This document shows positions 45,871 to 57,649 of a DNA stretch of 64,000 bases, piece after piece. The translations under genes and the position numbers were made by a program. The notes beneath the pieces were generated by a model that did no database searches, was not told the DNA's origin, and saw nothing but the letters and a program-made list of their open reading frames with translations. Each line of letters begins with the position of its first letter. Positions within the stretch are counted from its first letter, which is position 1. The stretch comes from Euonymus europaeus (lineage: Eukaryota; Streptophyta; Magnoliopsida; Celastrales; Celastraceae): positions 21,036,001 through 21,100,000 of the forward strand of contig OY756962.1 in the NCBI GenBank assembly GCA_963580455.1. The letters run 5' to 3'.

Positions 45871-48800
45871 ATGATGTTTAGCTGCCTAATGTGGAATATA
45901 AGGGGAGTTGGCAACTCTCCTTCTCTGAGAAGGCTTAAGTACCTTTGCAAAATCCATAAGATTCAAATTCTTGCCCTCCTTGAGCCTATGTTGTCTAGTG
46001 ACCAAATTCAAACTGTTGCTAAAAAAATTAAAATGAATAATTTTGCTTGCAACTCAAATGGCAAAATTTGGATGTTTTGGACTACTAGCATCTCTTTAAA
46101 GGTTGTCTTTTCCCATGAGCAAGTTTTAACTCTAGAGGCCAATCTTGGCAATGGGTCTTCCTTAATTTCCTCAGTCTATGCTAAATGTAATAGGAAAGAT
46201 AGAATTTCACTATGGGAAGAGCTCGAAAAAATTTCTTTACTGAATTTGCCTTGGTGTATTGGTGGGGATTTTAATGTTGTTATGTCTAGCACTGAAAAAA
46301 GAGGTTTAAATGACATACATAGGGGATCCACAAATGATTTTATCCAATGTCTTCATAATTCCAAAATTTTTGACCTTGGCTTTTCCGGTAATAAATTCAC
46401 TTGGACAAATAAGAAATGCTGGGCAAGACTTGATAGAGTCTGTGCTAACTATGCTTGGCAATCAAAATTCCTCTCCACTACTGTCTCTCATTTGTCCAGA
46501 AGCAACTCTGATCATTGTCCTCTTCTCATAAAGTTGATTAACAACAATTATTGTGGCCCAAAACCATTCAGATTCCTTAATGTTTGGACCACCCATAAAT
46601 CTTTCAAAAATGTTGTTAAGTCCAGATGGGAAAAAGATATGGATGGTCTTCCTATTTTTATAGTTTGTGAAAAGCTAAAGAGGCTTAAAAAAGACATACA
46701 ACAATGAAATAAATCTGTTTTTGGGAATATTTTTCATAAAATTAAAGAAGCTGAAGTTTTAGTTAAGCATGTTCAATCTGATTATGATATTAATCCCTCT
46801 GTTACAAACCAAATTTGCCTAAATAAGCAAAATGCTCATTTGACTGCTGCTTTATATGAAGAGGAAATTTTTCGGCAGCAAAAAGCTCGGATAAAATGGT
46901 GCAAAGAGGGAGATGTTAACACTAAATTTTTCCATGCTTGTGTTAAGGCCCAAAGAAAAAACCTTTTTTTAGAAAAACTTCAAGATGAAAATGGCAATTG
47001 GTGTCAAGGTGAAAATCTTGACACTGCTATTAGTTCCTTCTTTCAACATCATTTATCCTCTCCTCACGTCAACACTCAACCTTTTAACACTGATCTTTTC
47101 ATAAGTTCAATTCCTAAGCTAGTGTCTCAAGAGGATAATGAGATGCTTGATTTTCTTCCTTCCGATCAGGAAATTAAAGAGATTGTTTTTTCAATTAATC
47201 CTGATAGCTGTCCTGGTCCAGATGGCTACACTGGCCACTTTTTCCAGCATTGTTGGGAAATAGTTAAAAAAATATTGCTGATGCATGCAGAGCCTTTTGG
47301 TTCGGCCATAAGCTTCCTAAATCTTGTTCGAGCAGCTTAATTGCTTTAATTCCCAAAGTGCCTAACCCCACTAAAATTGCTGAGTTAAGGCCAATAAGTC
47401 TTTGTAGCTTTCTCAACAAAATTTTCTCAAAACTTATGGTTGCCAGACTTAGCAAGATCCTTCCCAGGATTATTTCTCCTAACCAATGTGCTTATGTCAA
47501 GAATAGAGACATTTCAGACAATATATTGCTTGCTCAAGAGCTATCCTTACATCTTAACAAAAAGATAAGGGGAAATAACATAATGATCAAATTGGACATG
47601 GCTAAGGCCTATGATTGAGTCTCCTGGATTTTCCTAACTAATATGCTTAGAAAATTTGGTTTTAGTGAAGCTTGGATAGACCTTGTCTGGAACTTAATCT
47701 CTAGTAACTGGTTCTCAGTTCTCATAAATGGAAAAGCTACTGGTTTTTTCAAATCAGAAAAAGGTCTAAGGCAAGGAGATGCTTTATCTCCAGCCTTGTT
47801 CATAATCATGGCAGAAGCATTCTCTAGAAATCTAAATAAGCTTCACAAAGAAAATCCTACTTACTCATTCTATACTGGCAAACACATGGCTCCAATATCT
47901 CATCTGGCTTATGCAGATGATGTGTTGTTGTTCTCTAATGGCTCTAAAAAGGCCATTGATCATTTAATGCATATCATTCATGATTATGAAATATGTTCTG
48001 GACAATTGATTAACTCCTCTAAAAGTTGCTTAATTACTCCTAAGCATATGAATGCTTCTAGAATTGATAGAATTAAATCCCAAACTGGCTATCAGATCAA
48101 ACAACTCCCTTTGACCTATCTAGGTTGCCCTTTATCTAATGTCAGGAAAAAAATTTGTCTATTTGATAGATTAATTGATAAATTCAAAATCCAATTATTT
48201 AATTGGAGCACTTCTATGCTATCCCCGGGGGGAAGACTCATCCTTATTAAGCATGTCTTAACTTCATTTTCTACATTCCTTTTTTCTGTTCTTGATCCTC
48301 CAAGGAAAGTAATTCAATATTTAAATGCTCTTTGTGCTGATTTTTTCTGGGGAAATTCTGAATTTGGAAAAAGGTTACATTGGATTTCATGGGAAAAAGT
48401 TACAAGACCTTATAATGAAGGTGGGCTAGGAATTAGAAAATTTTCTGAAATGATTCAAGCTTTAGATTGCAAACTGTGGTGGAATTTTAGATCTTCAAAT
48501 TCAATGTGGTATTCCTTCATGAATCAAAAATATTGTAGTAAAATGCATCCTTCCATAGCTCCTCCCAAGGGCTCTTCTTCATGGAAAAGACTCTGTAGAG
48601 TCAGATCATTGATGGAAATGAATGTGTTCTTTCTTTTAGGAGATGGGAATATTAACATGTGGAGAGATAAATGGTCAGCAGATGGCCCTTTGGAAAAAAA
48701 ATTCCTATAAATCCTTCTTGGCCTGTTCACCTTAGGGACTATGTTTATAACAATACCTGGAATATAAACTACATGAGACACCTTTTGCCTGAAGTCATGA

Positions 48801-49992
48801 TTCAAATAATTATTAAAGAAGATGTGCTTCTATGTGATAGAGCTGATAAAATGATTTGCTGTCCTGATATTAATGGTGACTTCTCTGTTAAATCTGCTTG
48901 GAAGATCTCTAGAAATAGCTACATTTATGCTCCAATGTTTGTTTATATCTGGCATTCCATAATTCCTTCTAGAGTGTCTATTTTCATGTGGAAACTTCTT
49001 CATAATAGGTTACCTGTTGATGAAAATCTAAAAAAAAGGGTATTTGTTTAGCTTCAAAATGTCAATGTTGTAGTATACCAAGAGTTGAATCTGCCACTCA
49101 TATTTTTGTTGAAAGTCATGTTGCTTGTCAAGTATGGAAATTTTTCTTTAAAATTTTTGGGATGACATTCAGACCTGACATTCTAAGTTTGGTTCTTTCT
49201 AAGTGGTGGAGAAATGGTAGACAAAAATCTGTTTTGGGCTCTTTATCAATACTGATTCCTGCAATGATCTACTGGAATTTGTGGAAGTCAAGAAACAAGA
49301 GTAAGTATGATAACAAGCCCATATCTTATGATGCCATAATTTTAAGCATCATGGATCAAATTCGGCTATGCTTACAAAGTCATTCAAAGAATTACAAGAT
49401 CCATCTGAATGATCCTTTCCTGAACTCTATTTTCAATATTCCTTGTCAAAACATTAACAATTGTAGACCTTTAATTCTTCATTGGAAGCCCCCCCCATAT
49501 AATATAATCAAAATTAATTGCGATGGCAGCTCATTGGGAAACCCAGGTCATGCAGGTGGAGGAGGGGTAATTAGAGATCATTTAGGCAATTTCAAAGGTG
49601 GTTTTTCTAATTATTATGGTCACAACACTATCACATATGCTGAATTGAAAGCCATTCATGATGGCATAAGTTTGGCATTGTCTCTGGGGTATAATCATCT
49701 GCTAATTGAATCTGACTCATTGGTGGTCATTAACATTTTATCTTCTGCTACCAAATGTCCTTGGAAACTCTTTTATTTAAAGCAGCAGATTGGTACCATA
49801 TGTATTAACATTCAAGTTCACTTTCAGCATGTGTTTCGTGAAATCAATGCTATTGCTGATTGTATGGCTTCAAAAGCCTCGGATAGTAGGTCTTCTAAGG
49901 TGTTTTGCAAGTTTATCGAGCTTCCCAGAGAAGCAAAAGGCCTTTTAAAGCTGGATCAAATGGGAGTTCCAGTATTAAGAATGAAAAATTAG
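45871..49992 (+). pseudogene. LINE ORF2 (endonuclease, reverse transcriptase, zf-RVT, RNase H), broken
   Basis: Domains in order: AP-type endonuclease (45871-46530; MWNIRGVGN, LLEP, GGDFNVV, SDHCPLL), linker, reverse transcriptase (about 47200-48300; CPGPDGYTGHFF, LRPISLCSF, KLDMAKAYD, GLRQGDALSPALF, and the catalytic YADD at 47910-47921), zf-RVT (48850-49150), and RNase H (about 49500-49890; INCDGSSLGNPG, AELKAI, ESDS, NAIADCMAS). Defects are TGA at 46705-46707 and 47616-47618, both where Trp is expected, and one-base losses in A-runs near 47270, 48700 and 49030. All catalytic motifs remain recognisable, so decay is recent. Confidence 0.9.
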
Positions 49993-50205
49993 CTGTCAGA
50001 GTCCAATGTTATTCTGTCTTTCTTGTTGCATGTTTTGGGGTTATATTAGTCTTGTTGTTTTCTTTAAATCTCGTGGTGCTATCTTTCTCTTTGTTATGGG
50101 TTAGGCTGCATGTCCCCCCATTGTGAGCCCTTGGAGAATGACTTTTCTTCTCCTCTTATGTTATAAAATCTATCTTTAAAAAAAAAAAAAAAAACTCAAA
50201 TAAGT

Positions 50206-51360
50206 AAAATACTTACCTAATTTTGACAAACACCTTCTCGAAATGGCAAAAACTTCCTAAAGCTACTGCAATGTCTTGAAAGTGATGGAGATGTCGCCGG
50301 AGCAAATGCTGGAGATGGGTTTCATTGTAACCAATTTTGAGTTTCAAATGGGTTTCCTTGAAATGGGTTTTCTAAACTAGTTATCAAAAGGCGTAATCAG
50401 TAACTATAGTTAAATCAAACTATGGCTGCTGTTAAGGAGTGGGGCAGCTTTTTTATTTTTAAAAATTCAAAATTGTTGAATGAATCACCAAAGCCACATA
50501 GATAATGGATGTTTATATTAGGGATATTTAGCACTATCACAGTAATTAAATTGCACAGTTTATTGATTGAATATTTAAAGCATGAAATATGTATACAAGT
50601 CTACCAATTGATGTTACCGAATAGAAAGAGAATGAGAGATTGAAGTGAGGAAGCGAATCTCTTTAAGATGAAATTTTCCAGCCACTGGTGTCTTTGCTGC
50701 AAGTGAGATCAGAGAGGAGTGATTGTAATGGTGTGTTTTTGCTATGCACCTGGGCTCTCTATTTATGGGAGAGCTTAGTAAACTAAACAACTGACCGAGA
50801 AAATAAGTGATACAGGCTTGATTTGGACTGAATAGTAGGCCTTATCACCCTCAATTGACCCATGACCAGAAAATGGTTTGCAGATATTGCGGGCGTGACT
50901 CCAACAAGACCATGACCTGGTAAACAACCCACATATTTTTTGGGTTGACTAAACCGAATAAGAATTCAGTCAACTTTCCACATTAAAGCTGAAATTGTTA
51001 ATGAGCCAAAATAACGTTTGTGCAAAATGATAAGAGCCGATTGGGCCTTGTTCAAAATAACTAAATAATGTTCGCTCTTTGCCAAAAAAAATTGGCACTC
51101 TGACTATCACAATGCAACAAAAATCCACATTCATAATCCACCATCGATCAACTAACCCCTTTACATATAAGCCATACTTTACAGGATTTAGATGGATGAA
51201 TTAATGTGAGTGCTTAATTAATAATAAATTGTGAGTCTCAAGGTAGGCTGACTTATTCTTGCCAAACAAAAACACCAAATAATAATGTTAAATACCCTAA
51301 AATTTGGTTGCAAGACATTAATTGGTTAATAGAACATGTGATCACTCAAGGATATATTAT
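50206..51360. other. Right flank of the LINE; no gene recognised
   Basis: The first 300 bases continue the LINE-interrupted sequence (one CTGCAATGTCTTGAAAG motif). The remainder, with a CTATTTATGGGAGAGC motif at 50758, has no recognised coding or repeat content. Limits of the interrupted element were not found. Confidence 0.35.
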
Positions 51361-52072
51361 TCATATTATGGTTTTTTAAAAATCGACATGAAAGAGATTT
51401 TTAAAAATTGATGTGAAGCAATACTTTGTGACTATTAACATTTATTTGATTTAAAAATTGATTTGAGTGTCGGAGTGTATGCTGCTAACTGCCGACCGTC
51501 AAGCTTGCCAACCATTGTTATTTTCTAATTAGGGTAGCTAATATATATCCTGAGAAGAAGTTATGAGCCGAACAGCCCAGATGCCCATTTCAAATTCTTC
51601 TGGAGGGGCATGAGCTTGGTCCCTTAATACATTATTAGAGCTCGGATATGATCCATATGGACTAAGTAGCAAAGAAATGCAATGGGAGAAAGCCTTTTTC
51701 ATGATTTGTAATCCCATTGGTATGTTTTCAATAAAAACATCCAGACACACTCTGTAAGGTATTTGGGGTTTTCTTTCAATTAGAAAAAGAAGGACGTGTT
51801 TTTTTTTTTGAAGTTTTCCTTTTTGTTTCTCTTCGCAGTACCGTCTCTTTCTCTCCCACTTTGTGCACGAATTCTTGGGCGTCGATTATATTAGAGACAT
51901 TTTCGCGCTGGACAACCACACAAGAACATTAACAATTGCACAGGCAATAGAAACATCATTGAAAATACCTCTTATATTAATTATCACAAGAAACAACTAC
52001 AAGCTAGACGAAACAAGACTAAGTGAGGAGGAAAGAATTTCAAATTCAGGAATCAAACTTGAAAATAGAACT
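51361..52072. other. 3' flank of RLK-c
   Basis: The uninterrupted counterpart of 21781-22230 plus 25515-25893. A minus-strand frame ending EEFEMGIWAVRLITS (51538-51750) is shared with RLK-b. The segment touching the stop codon is probably 3' UTR. Confidence 0.6.
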
Positions 52073-55000
52073 TCAATCTGATAATAATTGAGAAACAGTG
52101 CGCATGGTTGGCCTACTTTGTGGATTCAGATCTAAGCAAGAAATTGCCACCTTCACAACGAGGTTCAGTTTGTCAATAACCTTTATTCGACGAGGCGGTG
52201 AAAGGCGTTGGTCTGCCAAATCTTCGAGTTTAACTTGGAAAGTAGCAGTTGAAGACGATGCATATGATATGATATCACCTGGATGATTCCCTCTGATAAC
52301 TTCTAGTGCTAACACTCCAAAACTATATACGTCACACTTTTCAGTCACCTTCATCGTGTAAGCCAGCTCTACAGATTATAAAAAATAGTGAATATGATTA
52401 CAATTTTATTTTCAATATGAAAAGCCTGTATATTTACCTGGTGCTATGTATCCGAGTGTGCCAGCTTGTTCGGACCAGCTAGATGAGTCCTGCTTGAGAA
52501 GCTTAGCAGTGCCAAAGTCCGAAACATGAGCTTCGTATTCCAAGTCTAGCAAAACATTTTTGCTCGATATGTCTCGATGAACCATTGGATGTGACAAATC
52601 ATGGTGCATGTAAGATAATGCATGGGAGACGCCTTTGATGACGTTCACCCTTCTACACCAATCCAATTCTTTAGCTTCCTCATCATTGCTTAGAATTTTG
52701 GCCAGGCTACCTCTTTGAAGATACTCATAGACTAAGAGTTTGTATTTTGAATGCGTGCAGAAGCCATCGAGTTTCACAATATTCCGATGTTTTATCTCCG
52801 TTAAGGCGTTGACCTCGATGAAAAACTCCTTCTGATCTGCTGAATTGATACTATCATGTGAAGAATGGAGCCTCTTGACAGCTACAATATCACCTGATGG
52901 AAGGTTAGCTTTATAGACACTTCCATGAGCCCCTTCCCCAATGCAATACATGGCATCAAAGTTGTTGGTTGCTTCCACGATGTCTTCAAATTTTACTATC
53001 GTGTCAAGAATTGATAAAGAAAGTGATTGCTTGCCATTCTCAGAGTCTCCCTTCCTTCGTCTATGGAAATTACGATACATGAGACTTGTCGCAAAGGATA
53101 TGGCAAGTGCTCCTAATAGTGGAAACACAACTATAAACATAATCTTATGTCTCTTTGTAAGACCATGTTTATGGAACCCTAGTGGCTGCTTACATGCTTG
53201 CAATCCACTCACATTGCCACACAAGCCCTTATTTCCTTGGAATGCTTCTGCAGGAGAACCTTGAAATGATTTGCTATCAGGGATTGGACCCCAGAGATTA
53301 TTGAAGGAGAGATTTATGTTCACTAGGTCTTGCAATTTAGTGAATTCTTTTGGTATTTCTCCACTAAGCAAGTTGTGGCTTAGATCAAGATCAGATAGAT
53401 GAACTAATTCAGTAATTTGAATAGGAATTCTTTGGTTGATTTTGTTGCAGCTCAAATTCAAGTAATGAAGACTCAACAAGGCTCCAATACTGTTTGGTAT
53501 GGTGCCCAATCTGTTCCCTGATAAGTCGAGAACTTGGAGATTGGTAAGTGATTTGACTTCAGGAGGAATACCACCAGAAAGATTATTTCCATGCAATCTT
53601 AGATTCAACAAGTTGGTCAATTTTCCCAGCTCGCTCGGGATACTTCCAACTATATGATTCAAAGAAAAATCAAGTTCATAAAATTGAGTCCAATTTCCAA
53701 TCTCAGATGGTATCCTACCAGTTATGTTATTCCCAGCAATCCATAGAGTGCCCAATTGTGAGCAGCTACCCCACTTGGTTGAGATTTCTCCATAAAATTG
53801 ATTGTAGCTTATATCAATGAACTTCAAGTTTGGATAGACTCCAAAGTCTGCATCTATATTTCCTTTTAGTTGGTTTCCATCAAGGCGGACTCTAATCAAG
53901 CTTGTGCAGTTTCTGATGTCTTTGGGTATGGAGCCAACCAAATGGTTTTGGGGTACGCTAAATTTCTGGAGTAATCTATTGCTACAAATAGTTTCAGGCA
54001 ACTGACCTGTGAGCTGGTTGCTGTTCAGAAGAAGTACTTTCAACTTTGTCAAATTTCCTATTTCTCGAGGAATGGATCCAGTGAGCTGATTATAAGTTAC
54101 CGACAAATTCACTAAGTTGCTTAGATTCCCCAATGATGTTGGAATCTGACCACTGAGCTGATTTCCATATAAGTAAAGAACCTCAAGATTTGTCAACATG
54201 CCAATTGAAGACGGAATTTGCCCCGAGAGGTTATTTGTCGACAAAGAAAGGAAGTTAAGCTTCGAGAGCTTACCAATTTCCTGAGGAATAGAACCATTGA
54301 GTTGATTACCTTCCAATTCTAAGTGAACAAGTGACTTCATGTTTCCGATCTCCTTAGGTATGGTGCTGGATAGTGTATTATCGTTCAGGAAAAGAACAAA
54401 AAGACTTGTTAGATTGCTAATTGAAGGCGGAATTTGACCACTAAGGTGATTTTTGCTCAACTCTAGATCATAAACTGACTTCAGATTTCCTATTTCTCGA
54501 GGAATGGAACCATTAAGCTGATTTCCATATAAGTAAAGTACCTCAAGATTAGTCAACATGCCAATTGAAGAAGGAATTTGCCCCGTGAGGCTATTTGTCG
54601 ACAAAGAAAGGAAGTTAAGCTTCGAGAGCGTACCAATTTCCTGAGGAATGGAACCACTGAGTTGATTATCTTCCAATTCTAAGTGAACAAGTGACTTCAT
54701 GTTTCCGATCTCCTTAGGTATGGAGCTGGATAGTGTATTATTGTTCAGGAAAAGAACAGAGAGACTTGTTAGACCACCGAATGATGCAGGAATTTGACCA
54801 CTGAGTTGATTGTTGCCTAACTCTAGATCATAAACTGACTTTAGATTTCCTATTTCTTGAGGTATGGAACCATTAAGCTGATTTCCATGCAAGTAAAGGA
54901 CCTTGAGATTAGTCAACATGCCAATTGAAGTTGGAATTTGGCCACTGAGTTCATTTTGGCTCAACTTTAGTTCACAAACTGACTTCAGATTTCCTATTTC

Positions 55001-55501
55001 TCGAGGAATGGAACCATTAAGCTGATTTCGAGATAAGTAAAGAACCTCGAGATGAGTAAGTTGGCCAAGCGTAGATGGGATTTGTGCTGAGAAGTTATTA
55101 CTCGACAAATCAAGCTGGATGAGCTCGGAGAGCTGATTGAATTCAGAAGGGATAGAACCATAGAATGCATTCATTGATAGATCAAAGTGCGAGAGCTGGG
55201 AGAAAGATGAGAATGAAAAGTTATATAGCGTACCATGTATGCCGCAACTCGTAAGGTTAATTGTGTTGATGCTTCCAGCACTATTGCAAGAAATTCCGAA
55301 CCAAGTGCAAGGACTTGGTTTGGTGGAATTGAGAATAATGGACCAGGAAGACAAGAGAGGCTGAGTGTGGTTATGAAATCCGGCTTTCCATCTAAGAAGA
55401 GCATGTGCTTCCTCAGTAGAATCAGAAGCGATAAAAAAGAAGAGAGTGAAGATAAGGAGCATAGACAGTGAGAAGGCTCTCATCAAGATCCGTGATCCCA
55501 T
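52073..55501 (-). CDS. LRR receptor-like kinase RLK-c (MIK2-type), intact, expanded ectodomain
   Basis: Two exons, 55501-52438 and 52368-52073, with a 69-bp GT-AG intron at exactly the RLK-b position. Product is 1119 aa: signal peptide, LRRNT, 27 LRRs, transmembrane helix (about 790-812) and RD kinase with [39 protein letters not shown] and APELAYTMK. It is 96 residues longer than RLK-b. A five-LRR block of about 360 bp ([20 protein letters not shown] onward) is present twice, while the extra LRR of RLK-b is absent. The kinase differs from RLK-b by few residues (DFGT against DFGI; GEGA against GEGG), so most divergence is in the ligand-binding part. It probably binds a peptide ligand at the cell surface; no ligand can be named. 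Confidence 0.93.
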
Positions 55502-55551
55502 TGTTTATGTTTCTTACTTTCTTGTGTGAAGCATGTCATACTATAGTTCAT

Positions 55552-55559
55552 TATATATA
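55552..55559 (-). promoter_or_regulatory. Putative TATA box of RLK-c
   Basis: TATATATA 51-58 bases upstream of the ATG, preceded on the plus strand by ATACTATAGTTCATTA as in RLK-a. Confidence 0.45.
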
Positions 55560-55574
55560 GGACGTGTTGGAGAT

Positions 55575-56265
55575 GCTCTTTGCTTGCAATCAAGATCAAA
55601 AAGACTTTGGAAAATCTCCAACCAACAGAATTGACTCATAATTGTCTTTTGAAGTATATGACATTTCCTTGCGACTAGTGGCCCAATTTCCTGCAACATG
55701 CATATGGACAATACGCAGAATTTCACTCTACCGTGAAAATTTTACAGCATTGATTTGTCATCTTCAGTTAAAAAAAAATGATGATTGAGGTCGATTGAGA
55801 GCGAGACAGAGTGAGCAGGCCGTAGCATTGTTGATGCCCTGAAAACTAAAATAAAGATGTAATGAACGTACATGATGTTTAGTAGACAACTCAAGCTTTT
55901 GTGATAGATAAGTTGATTTTTATTTTTTCCTGCAATTGAGATTGCTGATCGTAAGTGTCATAATCGATACAATTTCAAAACCCTTATCTAATATGTATAG
56001 CTGACCTTTTCCACAGCGGAATTGACTCATAAAATTATCCCTGAGAGTCCTGGTCTTGCACGCTCTTTGATCAAAAACACTTTGAAAAGTCATGCGTGCG
56101 AACAAAATGGTTGGGCGTCGGTACCAAAAATTTAAGCGTTCTTTATCCCAAGGTCGTTGGGAGTTGGTACACCCATCTTAAGGCCACATCAATTAAAAGT
56201 CAATAAAGACTTTTGGCTACTCTATATTAAATAAATAGAGGAAAAAGTATAACACTTATATATAT
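55575..56265. repeat. RLK-c 5' flank with partial R1 copy
   Basis: AAAAAGACTTTGGAAAATCT and CCAACAGAATTGACTCATAA (R1 hallmarks) lie at 55587-55640. GCATTGATTTGTCATCTTCA (55750) and GATTGCTGATCGTAA (55939) match the RLK-b flank at 31690-31960. CAATTAAAAGTCAATAAAGA near 56191 matches 3588. No gene. Confidence 0.6.
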
Positions 56266-56269
56266 ATAT

Positions 56270-56560
56270 ATATAATGAAGGTGATCTTTAGTAAGACATA
56301 TGGGAGATAGTAAAATGATATCTAATCCATATTTTTAAAGTTTATGGTAGTTCATATTTAGTTATTTTTTCATTTTTTATTTTAATTAATTATTTTACTG
56401 TTTTAATCAATATATTGAACATTAATTTAATTTTATTATTTTATTTAATTAATTATTAGTATGTTAGAGTTTAGGAAATCTATTCCCTTTGTGGTTTAAC
56501 ACTTATTGTTTAGATTATTTATCACAACTCTTAGAGATGACCAAAAATGGTTGGAGATAC
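56270..56560. other. No recognised feature
   Basis: Very AT-rich (TTTAATTAATTATT style) spacer between the RLK-c flank and a candidate MITE. Confidence 0.4.
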
Positions 56561-56564
56561 TCTT

Positions 56565-56935
56565 AGAGCACGTACAATGGCGCATATTTATTGCCCAACA
56601 AAAACTTATTTTGGATCCCACTTTTGTTACACAAAAACACATATTTCAATACAATTAAATCAACATAACATAGCCTCCAATATAGTCACATCAGCAAAAT
56701 ATATCTCTCAATACAAAACCATTATCCAAGCATCTATTATTACATTCCTCTATCCCATTTCTAACAAAATTACATCAAAATTAATCCTGAGTCTCAAATC
56801 TTTTATAAAAATTAAGCTACATAATCATCCACATCATCAAAACACATCTTGTAATATAGGAACATAAGCAAAAACACATATTCCCGCATAATTTATTAGC
56901 TCAGCAAAATACCATCATTGTGGTTGCTTCGCATG
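56565..56935. mobile_element. Candidate MITE
   Basis: About 365 bp between GAGCACGTACAATGGCG on the left and, read from the right, AAGCAACCACAATGATGG. Such 'GAGC...CAATGG' inverted ends are common in plant MITEs. The ends match at about two thirds of positions and no target duplication is evident. Confidence 0.35.
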
Positions 56936-57335
56936 CAGGCAAAATCAAAGAGACTTTGGAAAGTCTTCAGCCCTAATTTTCCACAACAAAATTGACTCGT
57001 AATTGTCTTTTAAAATCTATGACAGAGTTCCCTTCTTGGCACTTTGCATTGTGACCCATAGTACCATAAATAGAATCTTATGAGGTCTTGCCGTCCATAC
57101 AAAAAATTAGTACTTGCAGTTTGCAATTGATTGGTCTGTGTTGATTTCCCATGGGTACTCCCAAAATGGGTGAAAAGCCTATCAATTTGGAATGCACCAA
57201 ATTGGATCCACTTGATTTTTGTTTGACACAAATAATATATCGTTGGAGTCGTAATCCTGATTAGAACATGTGTATAATAGTTTGGGACTAAAATGCCCTT
57301 ATAGTTAGGCATGCTGTAAAAAAATTACAGCAGGC
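56936..57335. repeat. Partial R1 repeat copy
   Basis: AGAGACTTTGGAAAGTCTTC, TTTTCCACAACAAAATTGAC and AGTACCATAAATAGAATCTT follow the R1 order. GTGTTGATTTCCCATGGGTA matches 36151. Non-coding. Confidence 0.6.
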
Positions 57336-57339
57336 CCTG

Positions 57340-57640
57340 CCCACCCCTTCAAAGTCTTGGTCTTGCCATGCGGGGGAAAAAATCAATTGGATAAAGACAT
57401 TTGTAGATATAATTTTCATTAATTATTCAAGACAGGGATGCAGACTATATATACAAAGTTATGCAACGGCTATTAGAACAATGATAGGACATATGACAGA
57501 GACGTACAGAAATATCCGTTGAGACTAAAGGATTTGAATCTAATAGAATTGGGCCTAACAGATATGTTGTTTATTGGGCTTGCATGAGCTATAAGCATGA
57601 CAGGCCTAGTGTTGAGGTTGCAATGGCCTGTCATGGTTAT
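57340..57640 (-). mobile_element. 3' LTR of a Ty1/copia element
   Basis: On the minus strand a purine run GAGGGAGGG (polypurine tract, about 57645-57653) is followed by about 300 bp with a TATATATAG box (near 57448) and an AATAATTAATGAAAA tail. The exact ends are uncertain. No second LTR was found at the other end of the element. Confidence 0.55.
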
Positions 57641-57649
57641 TACCCTCCC

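Larger units (their letters stand above)
44207..50194 (+). mobile_element. Full-length plant L1-type LINE
   Basis: A 5988-bp insertion bounded by 11-bp direct repeats CTCAAATAAGT (44196-44206 and 50195-50205). It ends in an A-run after ATTATGTTATAAAATCTATC-like 3' sequence. It carries a 5' leader, a gag-like ORF1 and an endonuclease-RT-zf-RVT-RNase H ORF2, all in order on the plus strand. Target duplication plus 3' A-tail shows integration by target-primed reverse transcription. It is nearly complete but inactive because of three nonsense and four frameshift changes. Confidence 0.92.
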
